From the NCBI GenBank assembly GCA_037445775.1, contig JBBIJX010000007.1:1-48972 (forward strand): a stretch of DNA of 48,972 nucleotides, read 5' to 3'. The notes below the pieces were generated by a model. It had not been told where the DNA came from and did not search any database. It saw only the letters and a program-made list of their open reading frames with translations. Numbering within the stretch: position 1 is the stretch's first letter; each line of letters begins with the position of its first letter. The position numbers and the translations under genes were made by a program. Positions 24,201 to 32,287 of the stretch are shown piece after piece. The DNA is from JBBUX01 sp037445775. GTDB lineage: Bacteria > Actinomycetota > Coriobacteriia > Anaerosomatales > PHET01.

Positions 24201-24777
24201 CATCGGCGAACAGGTGAGTGATCTGGACTCCTCCCGCAAGGCGCTCGGTAAGGTTGTAGCGGCAATCGACCGGAAGATGAAGGACCGGTTCCTTGAGACC
24301 TTCGAGCAAGTGGACGGGCACTTTCAGCAGATCTTCACCGTTCTGTTCCCCGGCGGTGCAGCACAGCTTCAGCTCACGGATCCTGATGACCCCGAGCTCA
24401 CTGGTGTCGAGGTCATCGCGCAACCTCGCGGCAAGAAGATAGCGAGGATGTCGCTTCTGTCAGGCGGGGAGAAGTCGCTTACCGCGCTCGCGCTGCTGTT
24501 CGCCGTCTATCGCACGCGGCCATGCCCCTTCTACATACTCGACGAGGTCGAAGCCGCGCTCGACGACACGAACCTGCAGCGCTTCTGTGCGTTCGTCGAC
24601 AGCATGCGTGCGCACACGCAGTTCGTGATCGTTTCTCACCAGCGCCGCACCATGGAGACGGCGGACGTCCTATACGGGGTCTCCATGCAGTCCGACGGCG
24701 TTTCCAAGGTGGTAAGCCAGAAGCTCGAGCGTGCCCTCGAGTGGGTGGTGAGCGACGATGAGCACGCCCTGGCATAG
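21217..24777 (+). CDS. smc: Chromosome segregation protein SMC
   Basis: An 1186-residue ABC-type ATPase that forms the core of the SMC-ScpAB condensin. The N-terminal head starts YLKSLILKGFKSFADRSTL and carries Walker A GPNGSGKSN. Two long coiled coils flank a globular hinge (about 515-670, including PGILGPVSQAVDAPPELEAL). The C-terminal head has signature LSGGEKS (about 1081) and Walker B FYILDEVEAALDDTN (about 1104). The GTG at 21217 is chosen because GAGGGGG precedes it and the conserved N-terminus starts there. The end overlaps ftsY by 20 bases. Length is normal. Confidence 0.97.
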   Translation: MYLKSLILKGFKSFADRSTLSLEPGVTVIVGPNGSGKSNVSDAVLWVLGEQSAKSLRGQAMEDVIFAGSSARQAVGVAEVDLVLDNSDNTLPLEFAEVTITRRMYRSGESEYLINQSPARLMDVQDLMHDSGLGRDTHSIISQGRLEEVLNSRAEDRRLLIEEAAGVLKHKKRKERALRKLTGLEAHLARARDIATEIDRQLRPLERQASKAAAHADLVAEARSVEVALAVDDLRSLQAAWERITKRDNEADADVELARLRLAERTHELERFQTLLEEKGLFVGDLSEQRRRMQSILERLDAGLLLLEEKGKNLVARLSDLRAKLHQAETRVAARGGELELLTAERVETDARLKALYGQLNELRKEAEAVRKARNKADEELARLAAETRRARKQVDDDRIALAKAEQACAASSLEVELLGERLGQIREQRQTSQATLSARRSRLEALESDLARLKRESTLADSDVDKRVRVLAARRKDLDAARDTHTAARAEARGLEEVDRAFAAASPGLAWAISKQEAFPGILGPVSQAVDAPPELEALVERLLGADLFGLLVEDARTATDLISALATEAHGEIALLPISEMEPAAPVSPAVGKRLLDMLACDERALPAVEAILGDVYLVDSVEQAMDARAGAPGARFVTRDGVVAWPSGKLTVGTQVADTDGVLARKRRLNELLDEIEALTARVGDAESATTSAEEALTAAQQDALELTQRQAGLSAERDSVLEDAGRLEQQLTVLDAEASGVERRLADIEERAIKERPLTGELTARIASGEADIVRLEEEFAAARDHRDLRFRDESAVGERLSGCQVEIATVSEREVHLKRQVKTIEADLADLADTVERSRETELALELLRERIQPLHEHYLTIQERAEHWALKLRERARFEQADSESLRTTIHDAQRAVREAQALVEEKGAATADLRVEKGQIEVQVNQAARRIVEELGMPLETALETEPLDDRQGAEDRLHALRKRVSNLGPVNPVAREEYEALRARRDFIGEQVSDLDSSRKALGKVVAAIDRKMKDRFLETFEQVDGHFQQIFTVLFPGGAAQLQLTDPDDPELTGVEVIAQPRGKKIARMSLLSGGEKSLTALALLFAVYRTRPCPFYILDEVEAALDDTNLQRFCAFVDSMRAHTQFVIVSHQRRTMETADVLYGVSMQSDGVSKVVSQKLERALEWVVSDDEHALA

Positions 24778-25669
24778 ACGGCTGGCGGACGGTCTCACCA
24801 AGACCCGGACCCGTTTAGGCGAACAGCTGAACGTGCTGCTGAGCCGCGGTCCCGACGTCGATGCGGTGTTCTGGGAAGGCCTCGAGGAGGCTCTCATCAC
24901 CAGTGACTTGGGAGCCGCCGCGTCCGCAGAGATCGTCGACGCGCTCAAGGACGAGGCGACCCGCTGGGCGCTCCCCGACGCGGCCTCGGTTCTCAGCCTT
25001 CTCGTCGAGCGTATCGCCGCCGAGTTCGCAGACGGCGACGACCCCTTCTCCGAAGAGCCCGTGACTATCCTCATGGTAGGCGTCAACGGCACCGGCAAGA
25101 CGACCTCGGTGGGCAAGATCGCGAAGCAGGCGGCAGACGCCGGCCGTACCGTCCTGCTGGGCAGCGGCGATACCTTCCGCGCCGCGGCCGCCGAGCAGCT
25201 AGACGTATGGGCCGAGCGGGCCGGTGTACGTGTCGTCGGGCGCGAGCGCGGCGCGGACTCCGCGGCTGTCGCGTTCGACACGGTCGCACTTGCCGAGCGG
25301 ATCGGCGCCGACCTCACCATCATCGACACGGCCGGCAGGCTCCACACCTCTGCAGATCTGATGCGCGAGCTTCAGAAGGTGGTACGTGTGACCAAGGAGC
25401 GCTCAGTCGCGCCTGTCAGAGTAGTCCTCGTCATCGACGCCACAACCGGGCAGAACGGGCTCGTCCAGGCACGGGAGTTCCATGCTGCTCTCGGAGTGGA
25501 CGCTCTTGTGCTTACGAAACTCGACGGCACCGCGAAGGGCGGCATCGCCATCGCCATCTCACGCGATATCGGCGTCCCCGTCGTCCGCATCGGGGTCGGC
25601 GAGGGAATCGACGACCTGCACCCCTTCGAACCGGCCGAGTTCGCCCGTGCAATCGTCACAGATTCCTGA
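24758..25669 (+). CDS. ftsY: Signal recognition particle receptor FtsY
   Basis: A 303-residue SRP-type GTPase, the membrane-associated receptor that accepts the SRP-ribosome complex. An N domain (about 1-85) with no long acidic A domain precedes the G domain: GVNGTGKTTSVGKIA, DTFRAAAAEQLDVW, DTAGRLHTSADLM and TKLDGTAKGG, ending LHPFEPAEFARAIV. The ATG lies inside the 3' end of smc, so the genes are coupled. The short N-terminus is typical of Gram-positive FtsY. Confidence 0.96.
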   Translation: MSTPWHRRLADGLTKTRTRLGEQLNVLLSRGPDVDAVFWEGLEEALITSDLGAAASAEIVDALKDEATRWALPDAASVLSLLVERIAAEFADGDDPFSEEPVTILMVGVNGTGKTTSVGKIAKQAADAGRTVLLGSGDTFRAAAAEQLDVWAERAGVRVVGRERGADSAAVAFDTVALAERIGADLTIIDTAGRLHTSADLMRELQKVVRVTKERSVAPVRVVLVIDATTGQNGLVQAREFHAALGVDALVLTKLDGTAKGGIAIAISRDIGVPVVRIGVGEGIDDLHPFEPAEFARAIVTDS

Positions 25670-26228
25670 CACGACCGCGGGCGAGTTCGCGATCTCGCTT
25701 CGAGTCCGCCCTGCGCGGGGGGAGTTGATCGGGCGTCTGGTGATCGGCCCCCTCGCCGCGCTCTTCCTCTTGATCATCCTCGTGTTCTACGTCTTCTTCT
25801 CGCCGAGCACCGTGGAAGGCGATTCGATGGAGCCCACCCTCTCGGACGGCGAACGGATGCTCGTCACGCGAGGTTACGGTGCCCCTCGTCGCGGCGACGT
25901 GGTTGTGTTTCACGCCCGCTACAAGAGCGGACAAGAGGACGATCTCATCAAACGTGTCGTTGCCGTGCCCGGAGACCGTGTCTCGGTTTCCGGGGGCATC
26001 GCTACTGTCAACGGGCTTCCCGAGCTGAACTACGACTACTACCCCGATCCGGGCGATCGGGTCGTGCTTGACGAGACCGTGGTGCCCGCAGGGCAGCTGT
26101 TCGTGCTGGGCGACAACCGCCCCGTGTCGCTGGACAGCAGGCGAATAGGTCTCGTACCCGTCGGCGGCGTCATGGGAGAGGTACGCTTCGTCTGGGCCCC
26201 TTGGTACCGGATCCGACGCGTGCGGTAG
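25647..26228 (+). CDS. Type I signal peptidase (first of two)
   Basis: An S26-family serine peptidase that removes signal peptides on the outer face of the membrane. With the GTG at 25647 it has 193 residues: a short cytoplasmic part, one membrane anchor (around VIGPLAALFLLIILVFYVFF), nucleophile S60 in GDSMEPTL, general-base K102 in IKRVVAVPGDRV, and the box GDNRPVSLDSR. The start is uncertain: 25647 overlaps the ftsY end, and TTG 25725 or GTG 25740 would remove most of the cytoplasmic part. It sits between the two SRP GTPase genes. Confidence 0.9.
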   Translation: MQSSQIPDTTAGEFAISLRVRPARGELIGRLVIGPLAALFLLIILVFYVFFSPSTVEGDSMEPTLSDGERMLVTRGYGAPRRGDVVVFHARYKSGQEDDLIKRVVAVPGDRVSVSGGIATVNGLPELNYDYYPDPGDRVVLDETVVPAGQLFVLGDNRPVSLDSRRIGLVPVGGVMGEVRFVWAPWYRIRRVR

Positions 26229-26305
26229 CTGATTGACTGGCGCCGCGTTCGCGATTACGGTGTGGCGCACCCCCTGAACTGTCCAAATCCGCGCGAAGGA
26301 CCCGG

Positions 26306-27661
26306 ATGTTCGACAACCTCTCCGAACGCCTGCAGCAGATACTCTCCGGCCTCACCCGAAAGGGTCGCCTCACCGAGGCCGACGTCGATGCGGCTATGCG
26401 CGAGATCCGGCTCGCGCTTCTCGAAGCCGACGTCAACTACAAGGTCGTCAAGGAGTTCGTCGCTCATGTGCGGGAGCGGGCCGTGGGCGCCGACGTCATG
26501 TCGTCTCTCACCCCCGGCCAGCAGGTCATCAAGATCGTGCTCGACGAGATGATCCACCTGCTCGGCGACACCGACAGCAGACTGGTTCTGTCCGGACGCA
26601 TCCCGAACGTGGTCATGCTCGTTGGTCTGCAGGGCTCCGGCAAGACCACCGCAGCTGCGAAGCTGGCGCGGCTCATCGTCGCACAGAAGCGCCACCCGCT
26701 GCTCGTCGCGTGCGACATATACCGCCCTGCTGCGATCGATCAACTTGAGGCGCTGGGCGCCGAGATCGGCGTCCCTGTCTTCCGCGGGGAGGGTGAGGAC
26801 GCCGCCGCGATCGCCGCCGCGGGCGTTCGGCACGCCATCGACACGCTGCGCGACTTCGTCGTCGTCGACACTGCCGGACGCCTCCACGTCGATGAGCAGA
26901 TGATGGTGGAGGCCGAGGCGATCCGGCGGGCGGTGAAGCCGGACCAGGTTCTCATGGTGGTCGACGCGATGACCGGGCAAGACGCCGTCAACGTTGCGTC
27001 GGCTTTCGCGGAGCGTGTGGCGTTCGACGGGCTGGTCATGACCAAGCTGGACGGCGACGCGCGCGGCGGAGCCGCTCTGTCGATCAGGCAGGTCACGGGA
27101 CGGCCCATCAAGTTCGTTTCCGAGGGTGAGAAGCTCGATACCCTGGACGTCTTCCATCCGGACCGGATGGCAAAGCGGATTCTTGGGATGGGCGACGTCG
27201 TCTCACTCATCGAGAAGGCCCAAGCGGCCGCGGAGTCCGAGATGCCCGACGCCGAGACTGCGGAGCGGCTCGAGCGCGGTGAGTTCACGCTTGAGGACTT
27301 CCTCACCCAGATCAAGCAGGTTCGCAAGATGGGAGGGCTCGGCGGGCTGCTGAAGTCCCTTCCTGGGGCTGGAAAGCTCAAGGACTTGGATGGCAACGTC
27401 GACGAGCGCGAGCTCGACCGTATCGAGGCAATCATCCTGTCAATGACCCTGCGGGAGCGGCGCGCCCCGAAGATCCTGAACGGCTCCCGGCGGCTGAGAA
27501 TCGCATCAGGCGCCGGCGTCGAGGTGAGTGACGTCAACCGCTTGCTGAAGCAGTTCACCGAAGCGCGCAAACTCATGAAGCAGTTCGGTGGGAACTCCGG
27601 CAAGGGTCGACGACGCGCTGGTTTTCCAGGTCTGCCCGGTAGCGGCTTTCGTGGCTTGTGA
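26306..27661 (+). CDS. ffh: Signal recognition particle protein Ffh
   Basis: A 451-residue SRP54 GTPase that binds signal sequences emerging from the ribosome. The N domain (1-85) starts MFDNLSERLQQILSGLTRKG. The G domain has GLQGSGKTTAAAKLA, DIYRPAAIDQL, DTAGRLHVDEQM and TKLDGDARGG. The C-terminal M domain (about 300-440) contains GGLGGLLKSLPG and the RNA-binding LRIASGAGVEVSDVN. The M domain looks poor in methionine compared with many homologues. GAAGGA precedes the ATG. It is followed by rpsP, as in many bacteria. Confidence 0.96.
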   Translation: MFDNLSERLQQILSGLTRKGRLTEADVDAAMREIRLALLEADVNYKVVKEFVAHVRERAVGADVMSSLTPGQQVIKIVLDEMIHLLGDTDSRLVLSGRIPNVVMLVGLQGSGKTTAAAKLARLIVAQKRHPLLVACDIYRPAAIDQLEALGAEIGVPVFRGEGEDAAAIAAAGVRHAIDTLRDFVVVDTAGRLHVDEQMMVEAEAIRRAVKPDQVLMVVDAMTGQDAVNVASAFAERVAFDGLVMTKLDGDARGGAALSIRQVTGRPIKFVSEGEKLDTLDVFHPDRMAKRILGMGDVVSLIEKAQAAAESEMPDAETAERLERGEFTLEDFLTQIKQVRKMGGLGGLLKSLPGAGKLKDLDGNVDERELDRIEAIILSMTLRERRAPKILNGSRRLRIASGAGVEVSDVNRLLKQFTEARKLMKQFGGNSGKGRRRAGFPGLPGSGFRGL

Positions 27662-27738
27662 GCGGACGATACGCACCCGGTAAGGCATCATCGCCCTCCC
27701 CGCGACGCGGCTTGTGCACGTCCAGCTGAATATTCGTT

Positions 27739-27767
27739 TTGACCGTCCGGCACCGCTGTCGTAAGAT
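27739..27767 (+). promoter_or_regulatory. Promoter of the rpsP operon
   Basis: TTGACC (27739-27744), an exact 17-bp spacer and TAAGAT (27762-27767) precede rpsP by 65 bp. It is one of the best promoter matches in the window. A GCGGCC/GGCCGC hairpin (27792-27810) lies in the leader. Confidence 0.75.
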
Positions 27768-27831
27768 ATGCAACCGCTGTGCTCTGACAGTGCGGCCGCA
27801 GGAAGGCCGCCTTTCCCGGAGGTGACACTCG

Positions 27832-28284
27832 TTGGCAGTCAAGATCCGCCTTGCACGCCACGGCGCGAAAAAGGCACCGTTCTACCGAGTGGTGGTGGCC
27901 GATGGCCGCGCACCGCGTGATGGGCGCTTCATCGAGGTGCTCGGTCGCTACAATCCGCGCAATCAGCCCTCGTTCATCGAACTCGATGTCGACAAGACCG
28001 AGGCGTGGATAGCCAAGGGTGCTCAGCCCACAGAGGCGGTGGTCAAGCTGCTTGCCATCGCGAAGGGCGAGAAGGAGCTTCCTGCCGCCGAGACGAGAGT
28101 CTCGAAGAAGGCTGCCGAGAAGGCGAAGGCCGATGCTGAGGCTGCCGAGAAGGCGAAGGCCGATGCTGAGGCTGCCGAGAAGGCCGCCGCGGATGCCGAT
28201 GCTGAAGAGGCCACGGCCGAGGTGCCCGCTGAGGAGCTTGCCGAGAGCGAGCCCGAGGCCGCATCCTCCGACGAGGAAGCGTAG
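27832..28284 (+). CDS. rpsP: 30S ribosomal protein S16 (bS16) with extended acidic tail
   Basis: A 150-residue protein. The first 80 or so residues are ordinary bS16 (AVKIRLARHGAKKAPFYRVV, DGRFIEVLGRYNP). The remaining 70 form an Ala/Glu/Lys-rich, then acidic, tail. Part of the tail comes from tandem copies of AAEKAKADAE, encoded by an exact 30-bp repeat. The start codon is TTG, placed by a strong GGAGGTGA seven bases upstream and by the AVKIRL N-terminus. It heads the rpsP-khpA-rimM-trmD operon. Confidence 0.95.
   Translation: MAVKIRLARHGAKKAPFYRVVVADGRAPRDGRFIEVLGRYNPRNQPSFIELDVDKTEAWIAKGAQPTEAVVKLLAIAKGEKELPAAETRVSKKAAEKAKADAEAAEKAKADAEAAEKAAADADAEEATAEVPAEELAESEPEAASSDEEA
28111..28206 (+). 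repeat. 30-bp tandem repeat in the rpsP tail
   Basis: Two exact 30-bp copies (28111-28140 and 28141-28170) are followed by a diverged third (28171-28206). They encode repeated AAEKAKADAE units in frame. Confidence 0.9.
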
Positions 28285-28293
28285 CCGGCTCCA

Positions 28294-28545
28294 ATGCCCC
28301 GTACCGGAGCCGATACCGAGGGTCTCGTGCGCTACCTCGTCACGTCGCTTGTCGACGAGTCCGAGGCGGTCGTGATCACGACCACTGAAGACGGTGACTC
28401 GGTGCGCTTCGAGATCGAGCTCGCGCCAGCCGACGTCGGCAAGGTCATCGGCCGCGGCGGCAGGATCATCAAGGCCATCCGCACCCTCGCCCGCGCCGCG
28501 GGCAGCACCGACGGGCGCGTCGTCGAGGTCGACGTCATCGGCTGA
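28294..28545 (+). CDS. khpA: KH-domain RNA-binding protein KhpA
   Basis: An 83-residue single type II KH domain with the GxxG loop in VIGRGGRIIKAIRTLARAA. KhpA works with KhpB (Jag) as an RNA chaperone and affects cell elongation and division in Gram-positives. It lies between rpsP and rimM, its usual place. The ATG begins nine bases after the rpsP stop and has no strong Shine-Dalgarno, so translation probably depends on rpsP. Confidence 0.93.
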   Translation: MPRTGADTEGLVRYLVTSLVDESEAVVITTTEDGDSVRFEIELAPADVGKVIGRGGRIIKAIRTLARAAGSTDGRVVEVDVIG

Positions 28546-28552
28546 TCCACGG

Positions 28553-29077
28553 GTGGCTGCCGAATCATACGTTGGGATCGGTCACGTCGTGAAACCACAC
28601 GGCCTCTCCGGCGAGGTCTCCGTTCTTGTTACGACGTACGCTCTAGACGAGTTCGTGGGCGTGCAGACTTGGTTCGTACCGCCCGGAACGGTCAGGAGTT
28701 CACGCATCACGCGCGTCCGGCAGGGACCCAAGGGCCCCCTTGTGACGTTTGAAGACGTATCGACTGCGACTGAGGCAGAGTTGATCCGCGGCAAGGAGCT
28801 GCTCGTGTCGTCGCGCGAGATTCCGGCCGGCGCCGCATCCGCGGAACAGGCCGCCGAGATTACAGGGTTCACGGTCTTCGATTCCCGTCATGGATCTATC
28901 GGGACGGTAGTCGATACCATCATCACCGGTGCCAACGACGTTTGGGTCGTACACGGCGCGTTCGGCGAGGTCCTCATCCCCGTCATAGAAGAGGTCGTAC
29001 TCTGCGTGGACGAGGAAGCGCGAGTGATCCAAGTCGACTTGCTCGATGGCCTGCTACCAGGGAAGGACCACCGGTGA
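28553..29077 (+). CDS. rimM: 16S rRNA processing protein RimM
   Basis: A 174-residue assembly factor that helps mature the 30S head domain, where it contacts S19. The N-terminal RimM domain starts SYVGIGHVVKPHGLSGEVSV; the PRC-barrel domain follows (EITGFTVFDSRHGSIGTVVD, then LIPVIEEVV). The GTG start lies eight bases after khpA, and its stop overlaps the trmD start. Confidence 0.93.
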   Translation: MAAESYVGIGHVVKPHGLSGEVSVLVTTYALDEFVGVQTWFVPPGTVRSSRITRVRQGPKGPLVTFEDVSTATEAELIRGKELLVSSREIPAGAASAEQAAEITGFTVFDSRHGSIGTVVDTIITGANDVWVVHGAFGEVLIPVIEEVVLCVDEEARVIQVDLLDGLLPGKDHR

Positions 29078-29832
29078 TCATCGATATCATCACCATCTTC
29101 CCTGAGATGTTCGAAGGCCCTATGTCGACATCGATCGTCGGTATCGCCAGAGACAAGGACCTGTTCGAGCTTCGTATCCACGATCTGCGGACCTGGACGC
29201 ACGACCGTCATCGCACCGTCGACGACTACCCGTACGGCGGCGGGCCGGGAATGGTGATGAAGCCCGAGCCGCTCTTCGAGGCCGTAGACGCGGTCCGCAA
29301 ACTCGGTCCAGGAGAGGGGACTGTGGTCTTCTTCACACCTGCGGGTGAACCGTTCTCACAGGATCGCGCACGCGCCCTGGCCACCACTGATCGTCTCGTG
29401 TTCGTGTGTGGACGCTACGAAGGCTTCGACGAACGCGCTCTGACACTCGCGGACCAGACAATCTCGATCGGCGACTACGTGCTCGCCGGAGGGGAGTTGC
29501 CTGCTATGTGTGTCGTGGAGGCCGTGATCCGCCTGCTCCCCGGCGCGCTGGGGGATGATGGCAGTTCTGTGGAGGAGTCGTTCGCGGACGGGCTTCTTGA
29601 GTATCCTCAGTACACGCGGCCCGCCTCGTACTGTGGCATGGACGTGCCAGAGGTTCTGCTGAGCGGTGATCACGGACGTATCGCACGGTACCGCCGCGAA
29701 CAGGCGATCCGCCGCACCGCCCTCGTGAGGCCCGAACTTCTCGCCTCAGCGGCGCTGACCGACGAAGAGCGAGACCTTGCCGCACGCTTGGTGGATGCGG
29801 TCTCCGGGCCCAGGAAGGACACGCATGACTGA
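29074..29832 (+). CDS. trmD: tRNA (guanine-37-N1)-methyltransferase TrmD
   Basis: A 252-residue SPOUT-class enzyme that methylates G37 next to the anticodon and prevents +1 frameshifting. Characteristic segments: IIDIITIFPEMFEGPM, DDYPYGGGPGMVM, FVCGRYEGFDERA and SIGDYVLAGGELPA of the trefoil knot. The GTG start overlaps the rimM stop and GGAAGGA lies just upstream. The end overlaps the next gene by eight bases. Confidence 0.96.
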   Translation: MIIDIITIFPEMFEGPMSTSIVGIARDKDLFELRIHDLRTWTHDRHRTVDDYPYGGGPGMVMKPEPLFEAVDAVRKLGPGEGTVVFFTPAGEPFSQDRARALATTDRLVFVCGRYEGFDERALTLADQTISIGDYVLAGGELPAMCVVEAVIRLLPGALGDDGSSVEESFADGLLEYPQYTRPASYCGMDVPEVLLSGDHGRIARYRREQAIRRTALVRPELLASAALTDEERDLAARLVDAVSGPRKDTHD

Positions 29833-30469
29833 CCCGAGCCGAGTCTCGAACCCCGAGGCGAACATGGTCGCTCTCGATGAGCGCGCAGTACCTGCGGTCT
29901 TGAACGGTGACGTTGCTGACGAGCCCGATGCCGGCGACGAGAAGACGTCCGTGGGACGGTGGCTTCTCGAGACAGCCGTGCTGGTCCTTGCCGCCTTTGC
30001 GCTCGCGCAAGGCATCAAGGCCTTCGTCGTACAGCCGTTCGTCATCCCTACTGGCTCGATGATCCCCACTATTCAGGAGCAGGACCGGGTCCTCGCCGAG
30101 AAGATCAGCTACCGCTTCTTCGCTGAACCGAAAGCCGGTGACATCGTCGTCTTCGACGACCCGCTCGGCCAGCATCCCCAGCTCATCAAGAGAATCGTCG
30201 CGACGGAGGGCCAGACCGTTGACATCCGAGACGGTGTCGTCTTCATTGACGGTCAGCCCCTAAGTGAATCCTACGTCCACGGCAAGCTCACGACCCCGGG
30301 GACCGCTCCACTGCCGGTGACAATTCCCGAGGACCAGGTGTGGCTGATGGGAGACAACCGTCCCAGTAGCGGCGATAGCCGCTTCTTCGGCCCACGACCG
30401 GTATCAACCGTGCGAGGCCGCGCGGTGTGGACGTACTGGCCCCTGACGCGTTTCGGCTCGCTCGACTAG
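29825..30469 (+). CDS. lepB: Type I signal peptidase LepB (second of two)
   Basis: A 214-residue S26 signal peptidase. It has a longer acidic cytoplasmic N-terminus (about 1-40), one membrane anchor (about 45-65), nucleophile S78 in PTGSMIPTI, base K122 in LIKRIVATEG and the box GDNRPSSGDSRFFGP. The trmD-lepB-rplS-rnhB order is widely conserved in Gram-positives, which makes this the likely housekeeping copy. It differs from the copy near ftsY in N-terminal length and active-site flanks. Confidence 0.93.
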   Translation: MTDPSRVSNPEANMVALDERAVPAVLNGDVADEPDAGDEKTSVGRWLLETAVLVLAAFALAQGIKAFVVQPFVIPTGSMIPTIQEQDRVLAEKISYRFFAEPKAGDIVVFDDPLGQHPQLIKRIVATEGQTVDIRDGVVFIDGQPLSESYVHGKLTTPGTAPLPVTIPEDQVWLMGDNRPSSGDSRFFGPRPVSTVRGRAVWTYWPLTRFGSLD

Positions 30470-30499
30470 CCACCACACCCAGAAGTTGCCGATGTGTCG

Positions 30500-30529
30500 T
30501 TGCCCCACGCCGAACCCGTGGGATATACT
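30500..30529 (+). promoter_or_regulatory. Promoter of rplS
   Basis: TTGCCC (30500-30505), an 18-bp spacer and TATACT (30524-30529) lie about 65 bp before rplS. Confidence 0.6.
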
Positions 30530-30592
30530 TCGCAGTCGCGCCCGCTTCCGGTCAGATAGTATGACGACCACGTGAGAACAGGATATGCACCA

Positions 30593-30937
30593 ATGGACAT
30601 CATCCGCGCCATCGAGCAGCAGCAGATCCGCGAAGACCTGCCGCGGTTCCAAGTCGGCGACAGTGTGAAGGTTCACTACAAGATCATCGAGGGCAGCCGC
30701 GAGCGGACCCAGGTGTTCCAAGGCGTCGTCACAAGGCGTCATGGCTCGTCCAGCCGTGAGACGTTCACGGTGCGCAAGATCAGCTTCGGCGTCGGTGTCG
30801 AGCGGACGTTCCCGGTTCACTCACCCAAGATCGAGCGAGTCGAGGTCTTGAGCCACGGCAAGGTCCGCCGCGCCAAGCTCTACTTCCTGCGCGACAAGGT
30901 GGGCAAGGCGGCTCGTTTGAAGGAGAAGGGCTTCTAG
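30593..30937 (+). CDS. rplS: 50S ribosomal protein L19 (bL19)
   Basis: A 114-residue protein at the 30S-50S interface. It shows typical bL19 segments: FQVGDSVKVHYKIIEGSRER, QVFQGVVTRRHG, ETFTVRKISFGVGVERTFP and AKLYFLRDKVGKAARLKE. The ATG at 30593 has ACAGGA nine bases upstream, and MDIIRAIEQQQIRED is a proper N-terminus; an in-frame start at 30572 is unlikely. It has its own promoter although it follows lepB. Confidence 0.96.
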   Translation: MDIIRAIEQQQIREDLPRFQVGDSVKVHYKIIEGSRERTQVFQGVVTRRHGSSSRETFTVRKISFGVGVERTFPVHSPKIERVEVLSHGKVRRAKLYFLRDKVGKAARLKEKGF

Positions 30938-30988
30938 GGGTCCCGTGTCGACACATCGATCGACCCACACTGACGGGGACCGCGCGCG

Positions 30989-31819
30989 ATGCGAGGCCCC
31001 GTCTCGTTGTTTCAGGTCCGGCATCCGCGCGTGAGTCCGCTCGAGCCAGCCACGGTCTCTGAGGTGCGTCAGCGCCTTGCCGAAGCCGAAGGCGACTCCC
31101 TGCGGGCGATCATCGAGGCGTTCGCGACCGATCCGCGCTCCGGTGTGCGGCGCCTGGTTGAGCAGGCCCGCCGCCGCCAGGAGCTTGCTCTTGCCGAGCA
31201 AGAACGGCTTCGTTGCCTGTATCTGACGGAGTCCTCGCTACGGCGCGATGGCTTCTGCGTCGTCGCCGGTGTTGACGAAGCGGGCAGAGGGGCGCTCGCC
31301 GGACCCATAACAGCGGGCGCGTGCGTCTTGCCCGCAGCACCACTCATCGAGTGGCTCGACGACAGCAAACGCCTCGCGCCCGCGCGTCGTGCAGTCGTTG
31401 CTGAGCGGATCCGTGAAAACGCCATCTGTTGGTCCGTGGCCCATGTCGATGCTTCAACCATAGACCGGGTCGGAATGACCGCCGCGCTTCGTCAGGTGAT
31501 GCGTGCCGCCCTCGGCGCCCTTGACCTCGAGCCGGATCACACACTCGTGGACGGCCTGCCGGTAGGAGTCGCCCAGGTTGAGACCGCCGTTGTAGGCGGT
31601 GATCGGTGCGTTGCGGCAATCGCCGCCGCCTCTGTGCTTGCTAAGACCGAACGCGACGCACTGATGGAGCGCCTCGACCAACACCACCCGGGTTACGGTT
31701 TCCGGGCGAACAAGGGATACGGCACCGCAGTACATCTGGCCGCGCTCGAGTCCCTGGGACCCTCACCAGTCCATCGCAGGACGTTTCAGCCCGTTCTCGG
31801 TACCGGGACCCTGTTCTGA
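30989..31819 (+). CDS. rnhB: Ribonuclease HII
   Basis: A 276-residue enzyme that cuts RNA in RNA-DNA hybrids and removes misincorporated ribonucleotides. An N-terminal helical extension of about 85 residues is common in Gram-positive RNase HII. The catalytic core has GVDEAGRG (D96, E97), DDSKRL, and a third Asp in LVDGLPV (D188), then AAASVLAKTERDALM and GYGFRANKGYGT. The glycine-rich loop reads GRGALAGP where Pro or Cys is usual after GRG. GGGGAC precedes the ATG. Confidence 0.93.
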   Translation: MRGPVSLFQVRHPRVSPLEPATVSEVRQRLAEAEGDSLRAIIEAFATDPRSGVRRLVEQARRRQELALAEQERLRCLYLTESSLRRDGFCVVAGVDEAGRGALAGPITAGACVLPAAPLIEWLDDSKRLAPARRAVVAERIRENAICWSVAHVDASTIDRVGMTAALRQVMRAALGALDLEPDHTLVDGLPVGVAQVETAVVGGDRCVAAIAAASVLAKTERDALMERLDQHHPGYGFRANKGYGTAVHLAALESLGPSPVHRRTFQPVLGTGTLF

Positions 31820-31912
31820 CGCACCCCGTCACCCCGGCGCAACTGGGAGGCAATACGCGGGCAAGAATCCGTTTGGAAGTGGATGCCACCCTCCTGCACG
31901 GAGGTGGTCATC

Positions 31913-32287
31913 TTGAGCCAAGACGACAGGACACTAGGCCAACGGGGCGAGGACGCCGCGGTCGCGTACCTTGAGAGGTACGGAATGACCGTCGCGGAGC
32001 GCAACTGGCGCTGCAAGAGCGGTGAGGTTGATATCGTCGCGCTCGACGAAAGCACTGTGGTCTTCTGTGAGGTGAAGACGCGTCGCAGCGTACGAAAGGG
32101 TAGTGCCGAGGATTCAGTGACGCTGCGAAAGCAGGCCACCTATCGAAGGATTGCCGCGGCCTACCTGGCCCAGAACGACCTCACCGACGTCTCAGTACGC
32201 TTCGATGTCGTGACGATCCTCGTCATTGCTGAGGATCGGGCTCTGCTTCGCCATCATCGAGCGGCATTCACGGACGGCGGCTCGTGA
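31913..32287 (+). CDS. yraN: YraN family (UPF0102) putative endonuclease-fold protein
   Basis: A 124-residue member of the UPF0102/YraN family, which has a Holliday-junction-resolvase-like nuclease fold of unproven function. Seen: LGQRGEDAAVAYLERYG, then SGEVDIVALDESTVVFCEVKTR with the PD-(D/E)xK-like acidic residues D and ExK. The TTG start at 31913 is preferred because GGAGGTGG lies just before it; an in-frame ATG at 31883 lacks one. The stop overlaps the GTG of the ComM gene. The rnhB-yraN-comM-dprA order is common. Confidence 0.92.
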   Translation: MSQDDRTLGQRGEDAAVAYLERYGMTVAERNWRCKSGEVDIVALDESTVVFCEVKTRRSVRKGSAEDSVTLRKQATYRRIAAAYLAQNDLTDVSVRFDVVTILVIAEDRALLRHHRAAFTDGGS

